A stretch of DNA of 6,719 nucleotides. It comes from Gammaproteobacteria bacterium. GTDB lineage: Bacteria > Pseudomonadota > Gammaproteobacteria > Steroidobacterales > Woeseiaceae. Below, piece by piece: positions 1-4,805 of the stretch (within the stretch, counting starts at the first letter, position 1; each line of letters opens with the position of its first letter). Where the stretch lies: positions 1 through 6,719 of the forward strand of contig DAOWGY010000280.1 of NCBI GenBank assembly GCA_030641695.1. The letters run 5' to 3'. The notes beneath the pieces are model-generated. The model did no database searches. It worked only from the letters and a program-made list of their open reading frames with translations, and was not told the DNA's origin. The translations under genes were made by a program, and so were the position numbers.

Positions 1-90
1 GATGAGCAACATGAAAGTGCCCAGGGCGACCAGCGTCGAAGACGACCTGAAAGGAAATGAAAACTCCCGCAGGAACTCACGAAGGCTCAT
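1..90 (-). CDS. N-terminal fragment of a membrane protein, cut by the window edge
   Basis: The first 30 codons of a minus-strand gene are visible, starting at an ATG at 90..88 and running off the left edge. The start overlaps the end of yidD by 14 bases, and a GGGA purine run about 8 bases upstream can serve as the ribosome binding site. The peptide begins MSLREFLREFSFPFR, a short basic amphipathic stretch, and then turns hydrophobic from about residue 19 (TLVALGTFMLLI). This looks like a cytoplasmic N-terminus entering a first transmembrane helix. Position and overlap make it the fourth gene of the cysS-sufE-yidD operon. The family cannot be named from 30 residues; a multi-pass inner-membrane protein is the best inference. 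Confidence 0.65.
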   Translation of the reverse strand, partial: MSLREFLREFSFPFRSSSTLVALGTFMLLI

Positions 91-340
91 GGTCGTCATC
101 CCGTCGTTCAGGTACCGGGTCGTAGCCGCTGCCGCCCCAGGGATGGCAGCGACCGATGCGTTTCGCCGCAAGCCAGCTGCCTTTGAAGACGCCGTACTCG
201 TGCAACGCCTCGATGGCGTACTCGGAGCAGGTCGGCTGGAAGCGGCACACACCGCCGAGCCATGGAGAGATCGCGACGCGGTACAGCTTCACGAGGCCGA
301 TCAGCGGCCACGACAACAGGCGGCTGACCGCGTTCGCCAT
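77..340 (-). CDS. yidD: Membrane protein insertion efficiency factor YidD
   Basis: This 87-residue protein belongs to the YidD family, small proteins bound to the inner face of the cytoplasmic membrane that assist YidC/Sec-dependent insertion of membrane proteins. The family signature is complete: an amphipathic N-terminus (residues 5-28), CRFQPTCSEYA at 32-42, and RCHPWGGSGYDPVP at 64-77. The cysteines typical of the family are at 32, 38 and 65. The length is normal, with a short acidic and basic tail after PVP. The start ATG (340..338) shares one base with the sufE stop codon (TAATG), which indicates translational coupling. In many bacteria yidD lies between rnpA and yidC; here it sits behind cysS and sufE, so it appears detached from that locus. 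Confidence 0.95.
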   Translation of the reverse strand: MANAVSRLLSWPLIGLVKLYRVAISPWLGGVCRFQPTCSEYAIEALHEYGVFKGSWLAAKRIGRCHPWGGSGYDPVPERRDDDHEPS

Positions 341-777
341 TACGCCGCCTGCAACGCCTCGGCGGCGAAGTTGCGAATGGCTTTTAGCATCGACGCCAGG
401 CCGTTGCTGCGAGTGGGACTCAGGTGCGCCTCGAGTTGCAGCGCCGTTACGAAATCCGGCGCGGTATCGAGGATATCCTGCGGGCGCTTGCCGCTGTAAA
501 TGCGCAGTAACATGGCGATCAGTCCGGAGACGATTGCGGCATCGCTGATCGCCCGGAATTCGAGCCGGCCGTCACGTTCGCTGGCAACGAACCAGACTTG
601 CGACTGGCAACCACGAATTTTGTTGCTGTCGATGCGATCGGCCTCGGGAAACTCGGGTAGCCGGCGGCCCAGGTCAATCAGGTACTGATAACGATCCATC
701 CAGTTATCGAAGAACCGGAATTCCTCGATCAGCTCTTCCTGGGCGGCTGCGACATCGCTACTCATGCCCTGCGCCAT
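340..777 (-). CDS. sufE: SufE family cysteine desulfuration protein
   Basis: SufE accepts persulfide sulfur from a SufS-type cysteine desulfurase and passes it to the Fe-S scaffold, in the cytoplasm. The 145-residue product matches the family length (about 140). The sulfur-accepting loop is present: SNKIRGCQSQVW at 51-62, with the active Cys at 57. It is followed by the usual region rich in small and hydrophobic residues (SDAAIVSGLIAMLLRIYSG) and the SPTRSNGL motif near 120-127. Two starts are plausible. ATG at 777 has an AAGGGA Shine-Dalgarno 6 bases upstream and overlaps cysS by 16 bases. ATG at 765 overlaps the cysS stop as ATGA but has a poorer ribosome site and gives 141 residues (Cys53). 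I prefer 777. No desulfurase gene is visible next to it. Confidence 0.93.
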   Translation of the reverse strand: MAQGMSSDVAAAQEELIEEFRFFDNWMDRYQYLIDLGRRLPEFPEADRIDSNKIRGCQSQVWFVASERDGRLEFRAISDAAIVSGLIAMLLRIYSGKRPQDILDTAPDFVTALQLEAHLSPTRSNGLASMLKAIRNFAAEALQAA

Positions 778-2138
778 GTGGTCCCTTCGGGACCGTCCTC
801 GATCTGCACCCCGGCCGCGGCCAACTCGTCACGGAAGGTATCTGCAGCGGCAAAGTCTTTTGCCGCGCGCGCCGCGTTGCGCTTGTCGATGATCGCGTTG
901 ATGTCCTCGGCCGACAGTTCGCCTTCGACATGCCCGGCAAACCACGCCTCCGGATCGTTCTGTAACAGGCCCAGAAGGTCGCCGGTTGCGACCATTGCCG
1001 CCGCAAGTTTCTCCTGTTCGCTCGCGTCGGTTTCCTTGTTGAGCGTTTTGGCGAGCCCGAAAAACTCCGCCATGGCCCTCGGCGTATTGAGGTCGTCCTC
1101 GAGCGCGGCAACGACCGACTCCAGCGGCACTGCATCAGCCCGCGCCTCTTCGCCAACCTCGATACCGCGAATGGCGCCGTAAAGGCGATCGAGCATGCGG
1201 CGCGCCGAATCGACAGTCTCGTCGGACCAGTCCAGCGGCTGGCGATAGTGCGCGCTCAGCAACGCCAGGCGAACGACTTCGCCGGGGACCGACTCGATCA
1301 GCTTGTGCACCAACAGGACGTTGCCCAGTGACTTCGACATCTTCTCGTGGTCGATACTGAGGAAGCCGTTATGTACCCAGTAGCGCGCGAAGTCCGCTCC
1401 GTCATGCGCGCAGCGGCTTTGCGCCAGTTCGTTTTCATGATGCGGGAAAATCAGGTCCTGACCGCCGGCGTGAATGTCGATCGTGTCGCCCAGGTGTTTT
1501 GCCGCCATGGCGGAACATTCGATATGCCAGCCGGGGCGGCCGCGGCCCCACGGCGAGTCCCAGCCCGGCAACTCCGGCGTCGAGGGCTTCCACAACACGA
1601 AGTCGTGTGCGTTCCTCTTGTAGTCCGCAACTTCGACGCGTGCGCCGGCGATCATCTCGCGCAGGCTGCGATTCGACAATGCACCGTAATCCGCATACGA
1701 CTCGACATCGAACAACACGTGATTACTGGACTCGTACGCAAAACCGTTCTCGACGAGCGCCTCGATCATCACGACCATCTCGCCAATGTGTTCTGTGGCA
1801 CGTGGCTCGATATCGGGTGGCAGGACGCCAAGTGCGGCCATGTCCTCGTTGTAGATCTGCATGAACCTTTCGGTGATCTCGTTGATCGGCTTGCCGGTCT
1901 CGATGGACGCCGCATTGATCTTGTCGTCAACGTCCGTGAAGTTGCGCGCGAAAGTCAGCTTGTAATGGCGACGCAGCACACGGGCGAGCAAATCGAAAAC
2001 CACAGCAGGACGCGCATTGCCGATGTGCGCGTAGTTGTAGACGGTGGGACCGCACAGGTACATCGTCACCTCCCCTTCAACGAGAGGCTCAAACGGGACC
2101 TTTCTACCCTGGCGGGTGTCGTGCAGCTTGATAGTCAT
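762..2138 (-). CDS. cysS: Cysteine--tRNA ligase (CysRS)
   Basis: This is a full-length class Ia cysteinyl-tRNA synthetase (458 residues, close to the E. coli length), which charges tRNA(Cys) with cysteine using ATP in the cytoplasm. The Rossmann catalytic core shows YLCGPTVYNYAHIGNARP at 27-44 (HIGN at 38-41) and the KMSKS loop at 266-270. The zinc ligands that discriminate cysteine correspond to Cys29, Cys208, His233 and Glu237. GRPGWHIECSAM (200-211) and FPHHENE (231-237) are classic family blocks. The C-terminal anticodon-binding region ends with the typical DGPEGTTWRR. It is the first gene of the minus-strand operon continuing into sufE and yidD. Only a weak GGA precedes its ATG, and an extended -10 promoter candidate lies about 60 bases upstream. 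No disruption is seen. Confidence 0.97.
   Translation of the reverse strand: MTIKLHDTRQGRKVPFEPLVEGEVTMYLCGPTVYNYAHIGNARPAVVFDLLARVLRRHYKLTFARNFTDVDDKINAASIETGKPINEITERFMQIYNEDMAALGVLPPDIEPRATEHIGEMVVMIEALVENGFAYESSNHVLFDVESYADYGALSNRSLREMIAGARVEVADYKRNAHDFVLWKPSTPELPGWDSPWGRGRPGWHIECSAMAAKHLGDTIDIHAGGQDLIFPHHENELAQSRCAHDGADFARYWVHNGFLSIDHEKMSKSLGNVLLVHKLIESVPGEVVRLALLSAHYRQPLDWSDETVDSARRMLDRLYGAIRGIEVGEEARADAVPLESVVAALEDDLNTPRAMAEFFGLAKTLNKETDASEQEKLAAAMVATGDLLGLLQNDPEAWFAGHVEGELSAEDINAIIDKRNAARAAKDFAAADTFRDELAAAGVQIEDGPEGTTWRRA
780..794 (-). promoter_or_regulatory. Hairpin over the sufE ribosome binding site
   Basis: A perfect 6-bp stem with a 3-base loop (GGTCCC-GAA-GGGACC on the minus strand) contains the AAGGGA that would serve as Shine-Dalgarno for the sufE ATG at 777. 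In the mRNA it could hide this site until ribosomes finishing cysS open it, giving translational coupling. It also encodes the conserved DGPEGT tail of CysRS, so it may simply follow from protein conservation. Moderate to low confidence as a functional element. Confidence 0.3.
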
Positions 2139-2195
2139 ACTTCCAGTGATCTGGCGCCTGCGGTTGCGCCCGAAGGCATGAACCCAAAGGGATGG

Positions 2196-2204
2196 ATGAT
2201 AGCA
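2196..2204 (-). promoter_or_regulatory. cysS: Candidate extended -10 promoter of the cysS operon
   Basis: Read on the minus strand, TGC followed by TATCAT forms an extended -10 element (TGN plus a hexamer with 5 of 6 matches to TATAAT). It lies about 58 bases upstream of the cysS ATG, giving a predicted leader of about 50 bases. No good -35 is found at 17 bases, which is acceptable for an extended -10 promoter. This is prediction only. Confidence 0.35.
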
Positions 2205-2207
2205 ATA

Positions 2208-2236
2208 TTGCCGAGTTCGGCAGAGCCCTGTAATCT
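2208..2236 (+). promoter_or_regulatory. hisI: Candidate sigma70-type promoter of hisI
   Basis: TTGCCG (2208-2213) and TAATCT (2231-2236) are separated by exactly 17 bases, about 35 bases before the hisI ATG. The matches to consensus are modest (4 of 6 and 3 of 6). The -35 overlaps the palindrome at 2209-2222. Placement and spacing are right, but the sequence is weak. Confidence 0.3.
2209..2222. repeat. 14-base palindrome between the divergent cysS and hisI genes
   Basis: TGCCGA-GT-TCGGCA is an inverted repeat with 6-base arms and a 2-base centre. It overlaps the candidate hisI -35 and lies just upstream of the candidate cysS -10, where an operator for a dimeric regulator could control both genes. 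No known regulator motif is recognised, and a repeat this short can arise by chance in GC-rich DNA. Confidence 0.35.
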
Positions 2237-2270
2237 GCCGGTCCCCGGACGCATCGCAGAGGAATCAGCT

Positions 2271-2768
2271 ATGTCGGGCACCACGGTGAAATTTCAAGCC
2301 CGTCAGTCCATTGAGCAGGTCGAGGAAGGCAGCGATCTCGCGCCGAAGTTCGATGACCGCGGCCTGATTACGGTTGTGACGACGGATGCCGGTTCCGGCG
2401 AGCTACTGATGCAGGGCTATATGAATGCAGAGGCGCTCGGCCTGACCATCCGCAGCGGCGAAGCCCACTATTACAGTCGCAGCCGGCAGGTCCTGTGGCA
2501 CAAGGGTGCGACCAGCGGCTTCGTGCAACGAGTTCGCGAATTGCTCGTCGACGACGACCAGGACTGCATCTGGCTGCGTGTCGACGTCGACGGCGGCGCG
2601 AGTTGCCATGTCGGCTACCGCAGCTGCTTCTATCGCCGCGTGCCCACGGGCGAAGAATTCGGCAAGACCGAGGTCGACGGTCGCGTAGAGCTCGTCTGGA
2701 TGGATTCAGAAAAAGTCTTCGACCCCGAAGACGTGTACGGCGACGCTGCCAACCCCACTATCCTCTGA
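2271..2768 (+). CDS. hisI: Phosphoribosyl-AMP cyclohydrolase (monofunctional HisI)
   Basis: HisI opens the adenine ring of phosphoribosyl-AMP, the third step of histidine biosynthesis, in the cytoplasm. The ATG at 2271 is preceded by GAGGA 7 bases upstream, a strong start signal; the open frame upstream of it is only antisense of cysS. The 165-residue product carries LLMQGYMNAEAL (45-56), HYYSRSRQVLWHKGATSG (67-83) and SCHVGYRSCFYR (111-122). Cys112 and Cys119 match two of the zinc ligands. The usual DCDxD motif, which supplies the third zinc Cys and the Mg aspartates, reads DDDQD (94-98), with a Cys at 99 instead. There is no HisE domain, and about 40 residues follow the core. No other his gene is nearby, so it is separated from the main pathway genes. 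The DDDQDC form resembles, from memory, alphaproteobacterial HisI. Confidence 0.93.
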   Translation: MSGTTVKFQARQSIEQVEEGSDLAPKFDDRGLITVVTTDAGSGELLMQGYMNAEALGLTIRSGEAHYYSRSRQVLWHKGATSGFVQRVRELLVDDDQDCIWLRVDVDGGASCHVGYRSCFYRRVPTGEEFGKTEVDGRVELVWMDSEKVFDPEDVYGDAANPTIL

Positions 2769-2833
2769 CATTTCTGGCTCGTGGGTTTCGCGCCCTGTCA
2801 GATGTTACGATTAGGAGAGTTCGCGACCGAAAG

Positions 2834-3193
2834 ATGAGTTCGACAGCGCACATGTTCTTAGCCATTAAAGAAAAGCGATTTGCGAAACGTGTGGTCAAGC
2901 GCCTGCTGAAATCGCATTCAATAATCAGTGCCGAGAAAACCGCCCTCTCCGGTGAAGCGCTTTACAGGGAGGTCCTGCTGCACAGTCAACTTGTCGATCC
3001 GTCGCTTGTGGATCAGGTCTTGTGGCAGGCAGAGGACAGCGTCGACGAATGGACCACACACGCGGAGCAAGAACTGGGGTTTCGACAAGTCGTCCATTTC
3101 GTCGTCCTGTCGCAATATCGGGCCGCCGGTCATACAGGGACCGTGGTTTCTTTCAGAGAGATCGTCTACTCGCTGATTCCTGCAGATCTGTAG
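2834..3193 (+). CDS. Small hypothetical protein of 119 residues
   Basis: I do not recognise this family. The predicted protein begins MSSTAHMFLAIKEKR. Its N-terminal third is basic (KEKRFAKRVVKRLLKS, 12-27), the middle is acidic and probably helical (LVDPSLVDQVLWQAEDSVDE, 53-72), and the end is mixed hydrophobic (VVHFVVLSQ, 86-94). There is no signal peptide, clear membrane helix or cysteine. The start is uncertain: ATG at 2834 has no good ribosome site at normal spacing, because AGGAG (2813-2817) lies 16 bases upstream. ATG at 2852 is an alternative. An extended -10-like TGTTACGAT lies at 2803-2811. The gene follows hisI by 65 bases on the same strand and converges with the amidase gene. A soluble or nucleic-acid-associated protein is possible from the basic N-terminus, but this is a guess. 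Confidence 0.6.
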   Translation: MSSTAHMFLAIKEKRFAKRVVKRLLKSHSIISAEKTALSGEALYREVLLHSQLVDPSLVDQVLWQAEDSVDEWTTHAEQELGFRQVVHFVVLSQYRAAGHTGTVVSFREIVYSLIPADL

Positions 3194-3203
3194 GGAATGT
3201 CCC

Positions 3204-4751
3204 TCACTGTAGTGGCGGCGGCTGTCGTACGTAACCTGCCTGTTCCAGTGCGTAAGCGAATTGAATCAATTTGGCGTCGCTGAATTCTGCGCCAATTAAC
3301 GATATCCCGATCGGCAGGCCAAGAATATCTCCCGCTGGCAATGTAATACTCGCATAGCCGGAAACTGCTGCGAGAGATGAACTCGAAATGCCGGAGGAAT
3401 GATCACCGCTGACGTTATCGGTCATCCAGGCGGGACCTCTTGTCGGTGCAATCAGGGCATCGAGATTATTTTCTTCCAGTGCTGCATTCAGACCTGTCTG
3501 CGCGATCTGCTTGCTCAGGGCCAGAGCGTCAATGTACTGCTGATCGCTCAGCGGACCTTTGGACTGTGCTGCCAGCAACCTCTCCTGGCCGAAGAACGGC
3601 ATCACCGTATCGGCATGTTCGTCATTGAACGCGATGATATCGGCCAGGGTCTTGAGCGGCGCACCTGAATTTGCCAGGTAAGCGTTCAGATCCGCTTTGA
3701 ATTCGTAGTACAGGACTTCTCGAGAAGCATCGCCCATTCCCTCCGTATCGATCTCGACCGGATCAACGACCTCGGCTCCCAGAGACTCCAACGTCGCAAT
3801 CGTATTGGCAACTACCTGGTCAACTCGCACATCATTACCCGCACCGTGATGGCTTCGAAGCACGCCGATTCGCGCACCGTTGAGCGCATCCTTTGACAGG
3901 TTCCCGGCGTAGTCCGGCACGGACTGCGGAAAAGAGTGCGCAAGCGGATCAGCAGGATCCATTCCGACCATCGCGTTTAACAAGACAGCCGCATCTTCGA
4001 CAGTTCGTGCCATTGGGCCGGCCGTATCCTGGCTATGTGCGATCGGGATGATGCCGCCTCGACTGATGAGTCCGAGAGTTGGCTTTATGCCAACGATTCC
4101 GTTGACACTGGACGGGCACACGACAGAGCCATTGGTCTCTGTGCCAACCGCCACGCTACTGAGGCTGGCTGCAACAGCGACAGCCGAACCGCTCGATGAA
4201 CCACAGGGATTACGTCCGGAACCGTATGGATTCCTGGTTTGACCACCAATGCTACTCCAGCCGCTCGACGATTCGGTCGAACGAAAGTTAGCCCACTCAC
4301 TCAGATTGGCCTTGGCCAGAATGACGGCACCTTCGGCTCTGAGTCTCGCTACGACGAATGCGTCAGCCGGTGGCTGATGCCCTGCCATTGCCAGAGAACC
4401 CGCTGTCGTGGTCATTTGATCGGCCGTGTCGATATTCGCTTTTAGAACGACCGGTATGCCATGCATGGGGCCTCGAGGCCCGCTTGCTTGTCGTTCCTCG
4501 TCCAGGGCTCTCGCAATCTCGAGGGCCTGGGGGGTCACTTCAATGATGGCGTTGAGTCCGGGGACCCCACGATCGATCGCCTCAATTCTCCGCAGGTAGT
4601 ACTCGGTCAATTCGGCCGAGCTTAGTTCGCCCTCCTGCATAAGCCCCTGCAGCGTCGCAATGTCGTACTCGTTGTATTCGACCTCGCTGGCATCAGGTGT
4701 ACAGCCAGCCAGGAGTGAAAACGTGCAAATCCAGGAAACGAACCACTTCAC
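3204..4751 (-). CDS. Lipoprotein amidase of the amidase-signature family (peptide-amidase-like)
   Basis: This serine amidohydrolase is probably anchored to the envelope. The GTG at 4751 is preferred because AGGGGG lies 6-7 bases upstream and it gives a compact lipoprotein signal (MKWFVSWICTFSLLAGC, lipobox LAGC at 14-17, lipidated Cys17). The frame extends to a GTG at 4790, but that start has a poor ribosome site and would add 13 residues before the signal. No Asp follows the Cys, consistent with outer-membrane sorting. The amidase-signature catalytic triad is seen as Lys104 (VVLKANID), cis-Ser186 (CGSSSGSA) and nucleophile Ser210 (GTETNGSVVCPS), spaced as in peptide amidase and FAAH. The length of 515 residues is normal. 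The GTET-GS-VCP form is like Stenotrophomonas peptide amidase, which removes C-terminal amides. The true substrate is unknown. It follows the phosphatase fusion gene by 54 bases and is probably co-transcribed. Confidence 0.9.
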   Translation of the reverse strand: MKWFVSWICTFSLLAGCTPDASEVEYNEYDIATLQGLMQEGELSSAELTEYYLRRIEAIDRGVPGLNAIIEVTPQALEIARALDEERQASGPRGPMHGIPVVLKANIDTADQMTTTAGSLAMAGHQPPADAFVVARLRAEGAVILAKANLSEWANFRSTESSSGWSSIGGQTRNPYGSGRNPCGSSSGSAVAVAASLSSVAVGTETNGSVVCPSSVNGIVGIKPTLGLISRGGIIPIAHSQDTAGPMARTVEDAAVLLNAMVGMDPADPLAHSFPQSVPDYAGNLSKDALNGARIGVLRSHHGAGNDVRVDQVVANTIATLESLGAEVVDPVEIDTEGMGDASREVLYYEFKADLNAYLANSGAPLKTLADIIAFNDEHADTVMPFFGQERLLAAQSKGPLSDQQYIDALALSKQIAQTGLNAALEENNLDALIAPTRGPAWMTDNVSGDHSSGISSSSLAAVSGYASITLPAGDILGLPIGISLIGAEFSDAKLIQFAYALEQAGYVRQPPPLQ

Positions 4752-4805
4752 TTCGGACCCCCTGAAAATCTTGAATAAATTTCTCGGCACTGGCGGTCGA
4801 TTCCG

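Noticed and set aside
1347..2270. Long plus-strand open frame in phase with and upstream of hisI
   Set aside because: It is antisense to the conserved cysS coding sequence, its translation has no recognisable family, and hisI has a strong ribosome site at 2259-2263 before its own ATG.
2918..3133. Minus-strand 71-codon open frame inside the hypothetical gene
   Set aside because: There is no family match, and the opposite frame fits better as the next gene after hisI; however, confidence in the plus-strand gene is itself moderate.
3192..3204. Small hairpin AGGGA-ATG-TCCCT between convergent genes as a bidirectional terminator
   Set aside because: The stem has only 5 bp and no T-tract on either strand, so intrinsic termination is not supported.
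4017..4024. GGCCGGCC palindrome
   Set aside because: It lies inside the amidase coding sequence and an eight-base GC palindrome is unremarkable in this composition.
4752..4790. GTG at 4790 as the amidase start
   Set aside because: It has a poor ribosome site and lengthens the lipoprotein signal awkwardly; the GTG at 4751 has AGGGGG at ideal spacing.
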